Origin: Lachnospiraceae bacterium | GTDB lineage: Bacteria > Bacillota > Clostridia > Lachnospirales > Lachnospiraceae | Direction of reading: 5' to 3' | DNA length: 64,000 nucleotides | NCBI GenBank assembly: GCA_022787145.1 | Contig: JALFVM010000182.1 | Span: forward strand, 1 to 64,000 | In this document: in pieces, positions 52,674-63,462 of the stretch | Layout of the letters: every line of letters begins with the position of its first letter | How positions within the stretch are numbered: position 1 is the stretch's first letter | Notes under the pieces: model-generated | Seen by the model: only the letters and a program-made list of their open reading frames with translations | Told to the model about the DNA's origin: nothing | Database searches by the model: none | Translations under genes and position numbers: made by a program

Positions 52674-55232
52674 ATGAAAGAAAGATGGTACAGGCGTAAT
52701 TGGGTAAAAATTTTATGGATTGCATTGGAACATATTTTGTTGACTGTGGCACTGGTGTGTGGAGCATTTCTGATTAATCAGTACAACCAGGGAAATCTTC
52801 CGGTGGATGTAAACGAAAAGCTAAATGCAGATACGGAAGGGTTTGCGCAGCAGGTGCATGAGATGTCGGCAGAGATTTTATATGGAATTCAATATCAACA
52901 GTGGACGAAGACAAAAAATGAAGATGGAAGTTCCCGTCTTCTGGATCTGCAGGAGGTATATGAGGGAAAGGAATATACTTATAAAAATACTTCCGGTCTT
53001 GCGTACCGGATGTCTGATCTGAAAGACTGGGCGGCGGGTTACGATTCCTATGACAATGCCGAAAACATTCTTGTGTGCAAGAAGGCGGACGCAACCTATG
53101 ATTATTACTATGCGCAGGAATTTTTGAATCTGATTGACAAAAAATCCTTAAAATTTATAGTGGATAAGTCCTATGGAGACGAAGATGCTACGATTTTTAA
53201 TATCCGTGATGCTATCCAGTATAGAACTTATGAGGAAGGCGTAAATTATGGACTGCAGGGGGTGGCAAATAAAAAGGGTGAGATTGTCTATGTCAGCATC
53301 TGGTCATTTTCCGGAGGAAGCATTCAGGAAAAATACGCACCGGACGGTGCAGACAGTATTCTGGATGTTGTGAATAAAAATCCGAATTGGAACGGAAGAC
53401 TGCAGGAGGCCTATCAGGCACTCGATCTTGCACTGCAGGAGATATCCAACGCGGTTTATAGCAACAAACTGGAACAATATACAGAGGGAAATACAAATCT
53501 GACGTATCTGTATGTAGATCAGAAAAACAGGAAAGTTTATACAAATAAGGAAGACTATGCTTCTTACAAAACACACCAGGCAGCACTGGCTTCCATCCGG
53601 GAAATGGGTGCTTATGTGATTGTTAAGCCAAAACTTTCCCAATGTGAGACGACGATGAACACCGATTTGCGGGAGTGGAAGGACTTTGTGAAGAGAACAG
53701 CTCCGGAGGGACTTACGGATTGCATTTTTGCAGTCGGTGTGGACACCACGTATCCGATTGAAGATGAGCTGGCAATCCGCAGCCGCAATTATGAAAAATA
53801 TTCGAGCTGGCTGATTCCGGTGATTGTTGTGATGTGTGTCTGTCTGGTGCTGTGGCTGGCAGGGCTTGCGATTCTCACACCTGGAGCCGGACGAAAAGAA
53901 GGAGACGGAGAACTGCATTTGATCTGGTTTGACCGGATTTTTACAGAAATTGCAGCTGGTGGTCTGCTGTTTCTTGAGTGTTTGCTTTTGTGTGTGCCGG
54001 TTGCTGTGTGGGAAAATTACAGCAGAGGACTTTTTCCAGCCTTTGCTCTGTATGTATCCGTTGTGGTGTTTGCGCTTGGAAGCTGTGCGATGTTTCTTCT
54101 TGGTTATCTGAGCCTTGTGCGAAGAATCAAGGGAAAGACACTCTGGACAAACAGTTTTCTGCTTTGGTTCTGGCGATTCGTTAAGAAAGCGTGGAGACGG
54201 GCAAGAGTATTTCTGGAACAGACAGGGAGTGATGTGCAGCATGGAAGAACGCTGAAGATGGTTTCCCTGTTTGGCGCGTTTCTTGTGGCACAGATATTTC
54301 TTGTATCCGCATCTTTTGGAGGAGGATCTTTCTTCTGTCTGTTGTTGCTGTTTGTTGTGGATGGCATTGCTTTCTGGTATTTTATCCGAAGAGTCAATGG
54401 GCAGAAGGAGATTCTGGAAGGATTAAAAAAGATTACAGACGGGGAACTCAACTACAAGATTTCCTGTGAGAAGCTCATCGGAGAGCAGAAAATCATGGCA
54501 GAAGCAATCAACAGCATTGGCGGCGGTCTGGATGCGGCTGTGGAGAACAGTATCAAGAACGAACGCATGAAGACGGAACTGATTACAAATGTATCGCACG
54601 ATATCAAAACACCGCTGACGTCCATTATCAATTACATTGACCTTTTGAAGCGGGAAAATCTGACCGATCCAAAGATTGTCGGTTATCTGGAGGTTCTCGA
54701 TGCAAAGGCGCAGAGGCTGAAGATTCTAACGGAGGATGTGGTGGAGGCGTCGAAGGCGAGCACCGGAAACATTACGCTGGAGATGACGAATCTGAATCTG
54801 GTGGAAATGCTGCATCAGGTGATTGGGGAATTTCAGGAAAAAATGGAAGAAAAAAATCTGAAGCTGATGGTCAATCTTCCTGAAGAACCGGTCATGATTT
54901 ATGCAGACGGGCGGCGTATGTGGCGCGTGCTTGCGAATATTTTCAATAACACAGCAAAATATGCAATGGAGGGAACGCGAGTTTATATAGATTTGAAGAA
55001 AAATGGCGAAAAGGTCTGTTTTTCTATGAAAAATATTTCGGCAGAGCCGTTGAATATCTCGGCAGAGCAGCTGACGGAACGTTTTATCCGCGGTGACAGC
55101 TCCAGAAGTACGGAGGGAAGCGGTCTTGGATTATCCATTGCACAAAGTCTGACCGAATTACAGAAAGGGAAATTTCAGGTTTATCTGGACGGTGATCTGT
55201 TTAAAGTAATGATTGTATTTTCAAAGGTATAA
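52674..55232 (+). CDS. Sensor histidine kinase, large multi-pass
   Basis: The 852-residue protein has an N-terminal membrane helix (about 12-34), a large outside domain (35-385), and about five further helices between 388 and 570. Then come the HisKA box NVSHDIKTPLTSIINYIDLL (phospho-His near 643) and an ATPase domain with GLGLSIAQSLTEL. The long outside domain is not recognised. Cognate regulator is the gene upstream. It may sense the cell envelope or an external ligand. Confidence 0.9.
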   Translation: MKERWYRRNWVKILWIALEHILLTVALVCGAFLINQYNQGNLPVDVNEKLNADTEGFAQQVHEMSAEILYGIQYQQWTKTKNEDGSSRLLDLQEVYEGKEYTYKNTSGLAYRMSDLKDWAAGYDSYDNAENILVCKKADATYDYYYAQEFLNLIDKKSLKFIVDKSYGDEDATIFNIRDAIQYRTYEEGVNYGLQGVANKKGEIVYVSIWSFSGGSIQEKYAPDGADSILDVVNKNPNWNGRLQEAYQALDLALQEISNAVYSNKLEQYTEGNTNLTYLYVDQKNRKVYTNKEDYASYKTHQAALASIREMGAYVIVKPKLSQCETTMNTDLREWKDFVKRTAPEGLTDCIFAVGVDTTYPIEDELAIRSRNYEKYSSWLIPVIVVMCVCLVLWLAGLAILTPGAGRKEGDGELHLIWFDRIFTEIAAGGLLFLECLLLCVPVAVWENYSRGLFPAFALYVSVVVFALGSCAMFLLGYLSLVRRIKGKTLWTNSFLLWFWRFVKKAWRRARVFLEQTGSDVQHGRTLKMVSLFGAFLVAQIFLVSASFGGGSFFCLLLLFVVDGIAFWYFIRRVNGQKEILEGLKKITDGELNYKISCEKLIGEQKIMAEAINSIGGGLDAAVENSIKNERMKTELITNVSHDIKTPLTSIINYIDLLKRENLTDPKIVGYLEVLDAKAQRLKILTEDVVEASKASTGNITLEMTNLNLVEMLHQVIGEFQEKMEEKNLKLMVNLPEEPVMIYADGRRMWRVLANIFNNTAKYAMEGTRVYIDLKKNGEKVCFSMKNISAEPLNISAEQLTERFIRGDSSRSTEGSGLGLSIAQSLTELQKGKFQVYLDGDLFKVMIVFSKV

Positions 55233-55281
55233 TTCTAAAAAAGGGTGACATACTATCTCCATCAAGATCAGGAGGTGTGTT

Positions 55282-56619
55282 ATGTACCGATATTTACCAA
55301 TCAGAAAAGTGCACGCCAGACAGGTGCTGGATTCCAGAGGAAATCCCACCGTGGAGGTTGAAGTGACAGTAGGAGAAGGAATTGTGGCGGTAAATGGCTG
55401 TACAGGCCGTGCCATGGTTCCTTCTGGTGCGTCAACGGGAAAATTTGAGGCAGTAGAGATACGTGATGGAAATAAACAGGAATATGTGGGACTTGGTGTG
55501 GAGAAAGCCGTCAGCAATGTCAACACGAAACTTGCGGATGCAATTCTTGGAGAGAATGCACTCGATCAGTCGCATATTGATTTTTTGCTTCTGGAGGCAG
55601 ATGGAACAGACAATAAGAGCAATGTGGGAGCGAATGCGATGCTCGGTGTGTCGATGGCGGTGGCAAGAGCGGCAGCAAAGGCACTCAAAATTCCACTCTA
55701 TCAGTACATCGGCGGGTGTCATGCGCGTCGTATGCCCGTTCCGATGATGAATATTTTAAATGGCGGGGTACATGCAGATAACACGGTCGATCTGCAGGAA
55801 TTTATGATTATGCCGGTGGGGGCACAGAGTTTTCATGACGGTCTTCGCATCTGTGTAGAGATTTATCAGTTCTTAAAAATTACACTGCGGGAGCGTAAGC
55901 TGTCAACCGCGGTAGGAGATGAGGGCGGTTTCGCACCGGATCTGGCTTCGGCGGAGGATGTTCTTTCTTTGATGGTGGAGGCAATTGAGCGTGCCGGATA
56001 TCACCCGGGAGAGCAGGTGTGTATCGCCATCGATGCGGCGGCGAGTGAACTGTACGATGAGAGCAGGAATGTGTATTATTTTCCGGGAGAAAGCCAGATG
56101 GCAGGAAAGGAAGTCACTAGAAGCTGTCAGGAAATGGTTGAGTATTACGAAAATCTCGTAGAAAAATATCCGATTATTTCGATTGAGGACGGACTTCATG
56201 AGGATGACTGGGAAGGCTGGAAAATCCTGACGCAGACACTGGGAAGCAAGATACAGCTGGTGGGCGATGATTTGTTTGTGACAAACAGCAAACGTCTTCG
56301 CTGTGGGATTAAGCTGCAGACGGCAAATGCCATTCTTGTAAAAGTAAATCAGATTGGTACGCTGTCAGAAGCGTTGGATGCCGTGGAGATGGCGCAGAAG
56401 GCAGGATATAAGGCTGTGATTTCCCATCGTTCCGGCGAGACGGAGGACTCTTTCATTGCAGACCTGGCAGTGGCGACGGGGGCCGGGCAGATTAAGACGG
56501 GAGCACCGTGTCGCTCGGATCGCAATGCAAAGTATAATCAGCTGCTTCGGATTGAAGATTATCTGGGAAAAATGGCGTCTTATGACCATCCTTTTTTGAA
56601 TCAGGAAGTAAGCAAATAA
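55282..56619 (+). CDS. eno: Enolase
   Basis: The 445-residue enzyme converts 2-phosphoglycerate to phosphoenolpyruvate. Motifs include [31 protein letters not shown] [16 protein letters not shown], the metal ligands in [24 protein letters not shown] and [10 protein letters not shown], and [17 protein letters not shown]. Length slightly above the usual 430. AGGAGG precedes ATG. Confidence 0.97.
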   Translation: MYRYLPIRKVHARQVLDSRGNPTVEVEVTVGEGIVAVNGCTGRAMVPSGASTGKFEAVEIRDGNKQEYVGLGVEKAVSNVNTKLADAILGENALDQSHIDFLLLEADGTDNKSNVGANAMLGVSMAVARAAAKALKIPLYQYIGGCHARRMPVPMMNILNGGVHADNTVDLQEFMIMPVGAQSFHDGLRICVEIYQFLKITLRERKLSTAVGDEGGFAPDLASAEDVLSLMVEAIERAGYHPGEQVCIAIDAAASELYDESRNVYYFPGESQMAGKEVTRSCQEMVEYYENLVEKYPIISIEDGLHEDDWEGWKILTQTLGSKIQLVGDDLFVTNSKRLRCGIKLQTANAILVKVNQIGTLSEALDAVEMAQKAGYKAVISHRSGETEDSFIADLAVATGAGQIKTGAPCRSDRNAKYNQLLRIEDYLGKMASYDHPFLNQEVSK

Positions 56620-56622
56620 AGA

Positions 56623-56685
56623 CGGATGCCTTTTGCGGCTTGCAAACAGCCAAAGAAGGCATCTATAAGATTGCTGAGGTTTTTT
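56623..56685 (+). terminator. Hairpin after eno
   Basis: GATGCCTT pairs with AAGGCATC across 23 bases; a T-run (GGTTTTTTG) follows only 20 bp later, so termination is uncertain. Confidence 0.45.
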
Positions 56686-56729
56686 GTTCGCAGTCACGAA
56701 AAATGCTTTGAAAAAACGGGAAATAAAGG

Positions 56730-56758
56730 TTGAATTACCACCTGTGCTATGTTACAAT
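56730..56758 (+). promoter_or_regulatory. secG promoter
   Basis: TTGAAT (56730-56735), 17 bp, TACAAT (56753-56758), 33 bp before the secG ATG. Confidence 0.6.
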
Positions 56759-56791
56759 GAAATTCGGTTGATTAGGAGGTGTGATCAGAGC

Positions 56792-57028
56792 ATGGAAATT
56801 TTAAGAACGATATTGACAGTTATTTTTGCTATTGATTGTATAGCGTTAACAGTTGTGGTACTGATGCAGGAAGGTAAACAGCAGGGTCTGGGTGCCATTG
56901 CAGGTGCTGCAGATACATACTGGGGTAAAAATAAAGGCCGTTCAATGGAAGGCGCTCTTGTGAAGGCTACTAAGATTATGGCGGTTTTATTTTTTGTATT
57001 AGCTGCAGTTTTGAACATGAACTTTTAG
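56792..57028 (+). CDS. secG: Preprotein translocase subunit SecG
   Basis: ATG 56792 behind AGGAGGTG gives 78 residues with two membrane helices. LMQEGKQQGLGAIAG and ADTYWGKNKGRSMEG are typical of SecG. SecG assists the SecYE channel. Followed by a terminator, then rnr. Confidence 0.95.
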   Translation: MEILRTILTVIFAIDCIALTVVVLMQEGKQQGLGAIAGAADTYWGKNKGRSMEGALVKATKIMAVLFFVLAAVLNMNF

Positions 57029-57035
57029 GAAAGAC

Positions 57036-57070
57036 GAAGCACTCTTGTATGTGAACAAGGGTGCTTTTTA
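57036..57070 (+). terminator. Terminator after secG
   Basis: AGCACTCTTGT pairs with ACAAGGGTGCT (small loop), followed by TTTTTA. Confidence 0.8.
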
Positions 57071-57144
57071 TCTTGCGAGGTGTTCAGAGATATCCTGTCA
57101 TATAAAGCATAAGGAAACTCTGAATTTGATAATAGGAGAAAATT

Positions 57145-59256
57145 GTGGGAAAAAAGAAAAAAATAAGTAAGGCAGAACAGAAAAAAATCAATAAAAAACG
57201 CTTCCAGAGACTTGCCGAGACAATCAAAGGAAAAGACAAAAAATTCGGCAAGAAGGTAGGAAAAAAGAAAAAATGGGCGGATGCGCCAAAAGAAGAGCCT
57301 GTAAGGAAGCTGTATTACGGAGAAGAATATGCCACTGGAACTTTTGTGGGGAATCTCAAAGGATTTGGATTTGTGACGATGGAAGATCGCGAGGAGGATA
57401 TCTTTATTCCGGAATCGCAGACACATGGTGCGATGGATCAGGATCAGGTGCAGATTATTATTTTCCCGGATAAGAGCGGGAAGCGCCAGGAGGGGACTGT
57501 TGTAAAGATCCTGGAGCATGGCATGAAAGAGGTCATCGGAAGCTATCAAAGAAGCAATTCGTTTGGCTTTGTGCTGTCCGATAATCCGCGGTTTTCCAAG
57601 GATGTGTTTATTCCGAAGGAGTATTCGATGGGAGCTTCTACGGGAGACAAGGTAGTGGCTCAGATTACTGATTATGGAAATCAAAACCGAAATCCGGAGG
57701 GAAAGATTACGGAGATTCTCGGAAAGGAAAGCGAACCGGGAACGGATATTTTGGCGATTGCCAAATCTCACGGACTGCCGACGGAATTTCCGGAGAAAGT
57801 AAAAAAACAGGCAGAGCGCGTGAAGAAGGAGCTGATTGAAGGCGATTTCCAGGGAAGGCTGGATCTTCGTGACTGGACGGTGGTGACGATTGACGGGGAA
57901 GATGCGAAAGACCTCGACGATGGAATTTCTCTGACAAAAGAAGGGGATGTGTATCATCTTGGCGTGCATATTGCGGATGTCAGCAATTACGTGCAGGCGA
58001 ACAGTGCGATGGACAGGGAGGCGTTGAAGCGCGGAACGAGTGTGTATCTGGTGGATCGTGTCATTCCGATGCTTCCGAAGCGCCTGTCGAATGGTATCTG
58101 TTCTTTGAATCAGGGCGAAGACCGTCTGGCTTTGAGCTGCCTGATGGATATTGACAGCAAAGGAAAGGTCATTCATCATCAGATTGCAGAGACCGTCATC
58201 TGTGTCAATGAGCGTATGACGTATACAAATGTGAAAAAAATCATTGAGCGTACAGACGAGGATGTTCTGGCGCGGTATCAGGAACTGGTGCCGATGTTTG
58301 ATTTGATGGCAGAACTGTCCGCACAGCTTCGCAAACGCAGAAAACGCAGAGGTTCGATTGATTTTGATTTCCCGGAATGTAAGGTGATTTTAAACAGTCA
58401 GGGGAAACCGGTGGATATCCGCCCTTACGAGCAAAATGTAGCTACGCGGCTGATTGAGGACTTTATGCTTCTTGCCAATGAGACAGTTGCCCAGGAATTT
58501 TATAAGAAGAAAATACCGTTTGTTTATCGTACCCATGAGGAGCCGGATCCGGAGAAAATCGAAGGACTGCTGACGTTCCTCCGAAATCAGGGCTTTGAGG
58601 TGCAGAAGGTAAAGGAGAAGATTTCTCCGAAGGAAATACAAAAGATTCTTCGAAGTATGGAAGGACAGCCGGAGGAGCCGCTGATCAGCCGCATGACGCT
58701 TCGCACAATGCAGCAGGCGAAATATACGACAGACTGCAGCGGACACTTTGGATTGGCTGCCAAATATTACTGCCATTTTACGTCACCGATTCGTCGCTAT
58801 CCGGATCTGCAGATTCACAGAATCATCAAGGATGAACTGCGTGGAAGAATGAATGAGGAACGCAAAAAACAGTATGCAGGTTTTCTCGATGAGGTGGCGC
58901 AGCAGTCGAGTGCGATGGAGCGAAGAGCAGAGGAGGCGGAGCGCGAGACGGAAAAACTCAAAAAAGCGGAATATATGCTTTCTCATATTGGTGAAAGCTT
59001 TACAGGTGTGATTTCCGGTGTGACAGGATGGGGCTTGTATGTCGAGCTGCCAAATACGGTGGAAGGATTGGTTCATATCAGTACGATTCGCGATGATTAT
59101 TATAATTTTGATGAGGAAAGCCGTCAGCTTGTTGGAGAGATGACGGGACATCGGTATATGATGGGACAGAAAGTGACAGTGCGCGTGATGGAAGTCGACA
59201 CGTATCTCAAATCAATAGATTTTGTACTGACAAAAGACAAAGGGGAGGAAAAATAA
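57145..59256 (+). CDS. rnr: Ribonuclease R
   Basis: GTG 57145 behind AGGAGAA gives 703 residues. Basic N-terminus, cold-shock/OB domains ([20 protein letters not shown]), RNB catalytic domain ([11 protein letters not shown], metal aspartates) and C-terminal S1 domain ([17 protein letters not shown]). A 3'-5' exonuclease acting on structured RNA and with tmRNA-SmpB in quality control. Confidence 0.95.
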   Translation: MGKKKKISKAEQKKINKKRFQRLAETIKGKDKKFGKKVGKKKKWADAPKEEPVRKLYYGEEYATGTFVGNLKGFGFVTMEDREEDIFIPESQTHGAMDQDQVQIIIFPDKSGKRQEGTVVKILEHGMKEVIGSYQRSNSFGFVLSDNPRFSKDVFIPKEYSMGASTGDKVVAQITDYGNQNRNPEGKITEILGKESEPGTDILAIAKSHGLPTEFPEKVKKQAERVKKELIEGDFQGRLDLRDWTVVTIDGEDAKDLDDGISLTKEGDVYHLGVHIADVSNYVQANSAMDREALKRGTSVYLVDRVIPMLPKRLSNGICSLNQGEDRLALSCLMDIDSKGKVIHHQIAETVICVNERMTYTNVKKIIERTDEDVLARYQELVPMFDLMAELSAQLRKRRKRRGSIDFDFPECKVILNSQGKPVDIRPYEQNVATRLIEDFMLLANETVAQEFYKKKIPFVYRTHEEPDPEKIEGLLTFLRNQGFEVQKVKEKISPKEIQKILRSMEGQPEEPLISRMTLRTMQQAKYTTDCSGHFGLAAKYYCHFTSPIRRYPDLQIHRIIKDELRGRMNEERKKQYAGFLDEVAQQSSAMERRAEEAERETEKLKKAEYMLSHIGESFTGVISGVTGWGLYVELPNTVEGLVHISTIRDDYYNFDEESRQLVGEMTGHRYMMGQKVTVRVMEVDTYLKSIDFVLTKDKGEEK

Positions 59257-59260
59257 AGGT

Positions 59261-59731
59261 ATGAAAAAGGAGTCCAGTGACCGCCTGGTTGCCAACAACA
59301 AAAAGGCATATCATGATTATTTTATTGAAGAAAAATATGAAGCGGGGATTTCTCTGGCAGGAACAGAGGTAAAATCCCTGCGCATGGGAAAATGCAGCAT
59401 CAAGGAAGCGTTTATTCGAATTGAACGCGGAGAAGTGTTTGTTTATGGCATGCACATCAGCCCGTATGAAAAGGGAAATATTTTCAATAAAGACCCGCTG
59501 CGCGTGAGAAAGCTTCTTTTGCATCGCGCGGAAATCAATAAGATGGAGGGGAAAATCGCAGAAAAAGGTTTCACACTTGTCCCTCTGCGTGTTTATTTTA
59601 AGGGAAGCCTCGTAAAAGTAGAGATTGGCGTAGCAAAAGGTAAGAAGCTTTATGATAAGCGTCAGGATATTGCCAAAAAGGATATGAAAAGAGAGGCAGA
59701 GCGGGAATTCAAAGTGAAAAATCTCTATTAA
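59261..59731 (+). CDS. smpB: SsrA-binding protein SmpB
   Basis: The 156-residue protein binds tmRNA for ribosome rescue. [38 protein letters not shown] and the basic tail ([15 protein letters not shown]) are family motifs. It starts 4 bp after rnr. The ssrA gene lies convergent about 200 bp downstream. Confidence 0.96.
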   Translation: MKKESSDRLVANNKKAYHDYFIEEKYEAGISLAGTEVKSLRMGKCSIKEAFIRIERGEVFVYGMHISPYEKGNIFNKDPLRVRKLLLHRAEINKMEGKIAEKGFTLVPLRVYFKGSLVKVEIGVAKGKKLYDKRQDIAKKDMKREAEREFKVKNLY

Positions 59732-59743
59732 TTTCATTACGAC

Positions 59744-59787
59744 TGGGCAGTTACAAGCCCATGACCTTTAGGTCGTGGGTAGTTGAC
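59744..59787 (+). mobile_element. IS200/IS605-type end hairpin (remnant)
   Basis: TTACAAGCCCATGACCTTTA followed by GGTCGTGGGTAGTTGAC resembles the imperfect hairpin end of IS200/IS605 elements (CCCATGACC/GGTCGTGGG stem with TTTA loop). No tnpA or tnpB frame is present in the gap, so this looks like a remnant or a solo end. Confidence 0.6.
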
Positions 59788-59834
59788 ACTATGGCAGTTT
59801 GTAGCAGCTCAAGAAAATATCGTTATAAGAACAT

Positions 59835-59876
59835 AAAAAATCCGGACACAGCAATTTGCTATGCTCGGATTTTTTT
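59835..59876. terminator. Bidirectional terminator
   Basis: AAAAAATCCG and CGGATTTTTTT enclose a 22-base loop with an inner AGCA/TGCT stem. Serves smpB and possibly the opposite strand. Confidence 0.7.
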
Positions 59877-59890
59877 ATGGATTCGGGCAA

Positions 59891-59931
59891 TAAAAAATCC
59901 GCGTCCCGTAGTGTTCGAATACGGAACGCGG
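59891..59931 (-). terminator. ssrA terminator
   Basis: On the minus strand CCGCGTTCCGTA pairs with TACGGGACGCGG, followed by a TTTTTTA run. It begins right at the tmRNA 3' end. Confidence 0.8.
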
Positions 59932-59933
59932 AG

Positions 59934-60271
59934 TGGACCTGAGGGGAATCGAACCCCTGTCCGAAAGTCTATCCCATGTACTTCTACTATCATAGTCCGT
60001 TCTTTAACATTCCCTCTGCCGGACGATAACGAACAACCTTCCGGTTTTGGTAGCTTCATAATACGCCTACAGGCTCAAAGCTTTGCCTGCATCGTTTCTC
60101 ACATGGTCGACGCCAGGATCCTGATGTGTGAGTGCATCAGGGCTGACGAGCAGCAACTAGGCTGCTAACGCGTACTCTTCGTCTGCGTTTATATTTAGAT
60201 TCGCGATTTGACGCATCGCCTGCGGATAGCTTCTCCATCTTCAAAACCCCCGTCGAAACCAGTACAAGCCC
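59934..60271 (-). ncRNA. ssrA: tmRNA (ssrA)
   Basis: On the minus strand the 5' end reads GGGCTTGTACTGGTTTCGAC and the 3' end GGGGTTCGATTCCCCTCAGG then TCCA. The acceptor GGGCTT pairs with AGGTCC; CCA is not encoded. The tag frame (60204 to stop TAG at 60159-60157) gives ANLNINADEEYALAA. It is convergent with smpB instead of cooriented. Confidence 0.95.
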
Positions 60272-60330
60272 TCGTTTGATTTGTACCAGTGCAGACGTCA
60301 GGATTGCTCCGACTTTAATGAGTGTAACTA

Positions 60331-60359
60331 TGATAGCACAAACAGTCGGGAAAATCAAT
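60331..60359 (-). promoter_or_regulatory. ssrA promoter
   Basis: TTGATT (60359-60354), 17 bp, TATCAT (60336-60331) on the minus strand. It lies about 60 bp before the mature 5' end, implying a leader processed off by RNase P. Confidence 0.55.
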
Positions 60360-60450
60360 AACAATTTTTGTGATTTGTTCACAGTTATATCATATTTCTC
60401 TGTTATGATACTCCATAAGAAAATCTGAAGAATTTTATGAGGAGGTTTTT

Positions 60451-61134
60451 ATGGATAAATTAAAAATACTGGTTGTAGATGATGAAAGCCGTATGCGCAA
60501 ACTGGTGAGTGATTTTTTGACAAAGAAAGATTTTACTGTCATCGAGGCGGAAGATGGGGTACAGGCAGTGGATACCTTTTTTGAGAATAAGGACATTGCA
60601 CTGATTATCCTTGATGTGATGATGCCGAAAATGGATGGATGGCAGGTTTGCCGTGAAATTCGTCAGTATTCAAAAGTTCCGATTATTATGCTGACTGCAA
60701 GAAGTGACGAGCGTGATGAACTTCTTGGTTTTGAACTTGGCGTGGATGAGTATATTTCCAAGCCGTTTAGCCCGAAGATTCTGGTTGCGCGTGTGGAGGC
60801 AATCTTGCGAAGAACCAATCTGGCAGATCAAAACGAATCACTGACCGCAGGAGGGATTCTACTGGATAAGTCGGCACATCAGGTGACTGTGGATGGTCAG
60901 GCGATTGAACTAAGCTACAAAGAATTTGAATTGTTAACTTATTTTATGGAAAATCAGGGAATTGCTCTGTCCAGAGAAAAAATTTTGAATTCTGTATGGA
61001 ATTATGATTACTTTGGAGATGCCAGAACGATTGACACGCATGTGAAGAAACTCAGAAGCAAACTTGGCAAAAAAGGCGAGTATATCAAGACTGTCTGGGG
61101 AATGGGCTACAAATTTGAGGTGGATACTCCATGA
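60451..61134 (+). CDS. OmpR-family response regulator
   Basis: The 227-residue regulator has the pocket VVDDESRMRK, phospho-Asp in LIILDVMMPKMDGW (near D55), Lys in YISKPFSP and a winged-helix DNA-binding domain. RBS AGGAGG. It overlaps the kinase gene by 4 bp (ATGA). Divergent from ssrA. Signal unknown. Confidence 0.92.
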   Translation: MDKLKILVVDDESRMRKLVSDFLTKKDFTVIEAEDGVQAVDTFFENKDIALIILDVMMPKMDGWQVCREIRQYSKVPIIMLTARSDERDELLGFELGVDEYISKPFSPKILVARVEAILRRTNLADQNESLTAGGILLDKSAHQVTVDGQAIELSYKEFELLTYFMENQGIALSREKILNSVWNYDYFGDARTIDTHVKKLRSKLGKKGEYIKTVWGMGYKFEVDTP

Positions 61135-62600
61135 AACATAAGGTGAAGACACAGATTGCAGCTACTTTTATCGGGCTGATGCTGATTGCGCTGCTTGCAA
61201 TCGGCATGATTAATGTGTTTTTTCTGGAAAATTACTATATTTCTCAAAAGACAGAAGTTCTAAAGACGGCATACAGTGAACTGGAAGATTTTGATGTTTA
61301 CGGGGAAAATATTTCAGATTCTCTTTCTGTTACCAGTTCTGAGAATAATCTGAGCTGGATTGTGACAAATTCTACGAACAGTGAGGCAAAGTACTGCGGT
61401 CAGGAACGGGAGAAGAAACAACTGATCAGCAGTCTTTTTGGATACCAGACAGGGCTCGAGCACAACAATTCTTCGGATATTATTGAAGAAAATGAGCTTT
61501 ATATTATCCAAAAGAGCAGGGATAAGTTTGCGGGTATGGACTACGTGGAACTTTGGGGAACGTTGGAAAATGGAAATAGCTGCCTGATTCGCTCTCCGCT
61601 GGAAAGTATTCGGGAAAGCGTGGATATTTCCAATCAATTTTTGATTCCTGTGGGAATTGTCATTGCTCTTTGCAGTGCGTTTGTGATTCTTTTTCTGACG
61701 AATCGTCTCACGAAGCCAATCTGCGAACTTACAGAGATTTCCCAGAGAATGGCTGCGCTGGATTTTAATGCCAAATATAACTGCAGAGGCAATAAAAACG
61801 AGATTGATCTGTTAGGTGAGAACTTTAACAGTATGTCGGAGCAGCTTGAGACAACCATTACAGAATTGAAGAGGGCAAACCTGGAGCTGGAACGTGACAT
61901 TGCAGATAAAATTAAAATCGATGAAATGCGAAAAGAATTCCTGAATAATGTATCACATGAGCTGAAAACACCGATTGCGTTGATTCAGGGATATGCAGAA
62001 GGTCTGAAAGACAATATCAATGAGGATGATCCGGAGAGCAGAGAATTTTATTGTGATGTCATCATTGATGAGGCAGGCAAGATGAACCGCATGGTGAAAC
62101 AGCTTTTGAATCTCAATCAGCTGGAGTCCGGACAGGATTCGGTTATGGTAGAACATTTTGATATCACAGCATTAGTCAGAGGCGTTGTGGAAAAATTGAA
62201 TATTTTGATACAGCAAAAGGAAGCGAACGTTGAGATTGAGGGTGAGAAGAGCCTCTATGTGTGGGCGGATGAATTTAAAATTGAAGAGGTTGTAACGAAT
62301 TTCTTTACGAATGCTTTAAACCATCTGGAAGGAGAAAAACGGATACAGATTAGGATTTCCAGACAGGGAAAGCAGGCGCGCGTTTCTGTGTTTAACACGG
62401 GAACACCAATCCCGGAAGAAGATATTGACAACATCTGGAAAAAGTTTTATAAAGTAGATAAGGCAAGAACCAGAGAGTACGGCGGCAGTGGAATTGGTCT
62501 TTCTATTGTGAAGGCGATCATGGAATCTCACCATCAGGCGTATGGGGTGAAAAACTATAACAATGGCGTGGAATTCTGGTTTGAGCTAAATTGTGAATAA
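61131..62600 (+). CDS. Sensor histidine kinase
   Basis: The 489-residue protein has membrane helices at about 10-30 and 165-187, an outside domain between them, a HAMP linker, HisKA NNVSHELKTPIALIQGYAEG (phospho-His near 277) and an ATPase domain with GGSGIGLSIVKAI. Pairs with the regulator upstream. Confidence 0.93.
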   Translation: MKHKVKTQIAATFIGLMLIALLAIGMINVFFLENYYISQKTEVLKTAYSELEDFDVYGENISDSLSVTSSENNLSWIVTNSTNSEAKYCGQEREKKQLISSLFGYQTGLEHNNSSDIIEENELYIIQKSRDKFAGMDYVELWGTLENGNSCLIRSPLESIRESVDISNQFLIPVGIVIALCSAFVILFLTNRLTKPICELTEISQRMAALDFNAKYNCRGNKNEIDLLGENFNSMSEQLETTITELKRANLELERDIADKIKIDEMRKEFLNNVSHELKTPIALIQGYAEGLKDNINEDDPESREFYCDVIIDEAGKMNRMVKQLLNLNQLESGQDSVMVEHFDITALVRGVVEKLNILIQQKEANVEIEGEKSLYVWADEFKIEEVVTNFFTNALNHLEGEKRIQIRISRQGKQARVSVFNTGTPIPEEDIDNIWKKFYKVDKARTREYGGSGIGLSIVKAIMESHHQAYGVKNYNNGVEFWFELNCE

Positions 62601-62619
62601 AACGGGAGAGAGATTTTTT

Positions 62620-63237
62620 ATGGACAAAAAAGCGTTATACAAGTTGAGCTACGGGGTTTTTATGCTATCTACCAAAGATGGAGAAACAGTAAATGGCTGT
62701 ATCACCAATACCTGTATGCAGGTGGCAAACAGTCCGACCAGGATTGCAATAGCGGTGATCAACACCAATTACACCTGTGATTTAATCAAAAAAAGCGGCG
62801 TGTTTGCATTGAGTCTGCTGGACGAGACTTGTTCGTTTGAACTGATTAAACATTTTGGATTCCAGTCAGGCAGAGAAGTCAACAAATTTGAAAATCTTCA
62901 GATGCCGGTCGATGTTAATGGAATTCCTTATATGGGATGGCAGGCATGTGCAGTGATTAGTGGAAAAGTAATCAGCAGTCAGGATCTGGGAAGTCATACA
63001 TTGTTTATCGCTGAGGTTGTGGATGCGAAGCTTTTGAATGACAACGCACCGCTTACCTATGACGATTATCAGACAAAAGTAAAACCAAAGCCTGCACCAA
63101 AAGCAGAAGACAAAAAGATTGTGGGCTGGCGCTGCAAGATCTGTAAATATGAATACAAGGGAAGTGAGCTTCCAGAAGATTTTGCCTGTCCTCTGTGCGG
63201 TCACGGAGCGGATGACTTTGAACCAATTTACGAATAG
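62620..63237 (+). CDS. Flavin reductase - rubredoxin fusion
   Basis: ATG 62620 (GAGAGAG upstream) gives 205 residues. N-terminal flavin reductase domain (about 1-150; KLSYGVFMLSTKDGETVNGC, SLLDETCSFELIKHFGFQSG) and a C-terminal rubredoxin-like iron site with CKICKYEY and CPLCGHGADDFEP. Such High-molecular-weight rubredoxins transfer electrons in anaerobes, often for oxygen or peroxide defence. It follows a kinase gene by 19 bp. Confidence 0.9.
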   Translation: MDKKALYKLSYGVFMLSTKDGETVNGCITNTCMQVANSPTRIAIAVINTNYTCDLIKKSGVFALSLLDETCSFELIKHFGFQSGREVNKFENLQMPVDVNGIPYMGWQACAVISGKVISSQDLGSHTLFIAEVVDAKLLNDNAPLTYDDYQTKVKPKPAPKAEDKKIVGWRCKICKYEYKGSELPEDFACPLCGHGADDFEPIYE

Positions 63238-63251
63238 GCGTGAGGAAAAGC

Positions 63252-63286
63252 CGGGCGGAAACGAGAAGTTTCCGCCCGATTTTTGT
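63252..63286 (+). terminator. Rho-independent terminator
   Basis: CGGGCGGAAAC pairs perfectly with GTTTCCGCCCG over a 5-base loop, followed by ATTTTTG. Confidence 0.9.
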
Positions 63287-63462
63287 TAAAACACCGATCC
63301 GATTTTCTCTTTTACAGACGTCAGAGTGCGAGAAAAACAGTTTTTTCGTCAATCAGAGTTCTGTACATTCCTGTTGTTTTATGTTAGAATAGCAACTATG
63401 ATTCTTGTCTTTTGTAGAGTAATGTGAAAAAGACAGGGAAAAAGAATATGAGGTGAGAGAGT

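Noticed and set aside
57025..58179. 384-codon open frame on the - strand
   Set aside because: Antisense to rnr, no start context.
59761..60168. 135-codon open frame over the tmRNA region
   Set aside because: The stretch encodes terminators and tmRNA on the other strand.
60451..62600. Calling this two-component pair PhoP-PhoR
   Set aside because: No phosphate-specific feature is visible; the link to the Pho-like boxes at 32341 would be a guess.
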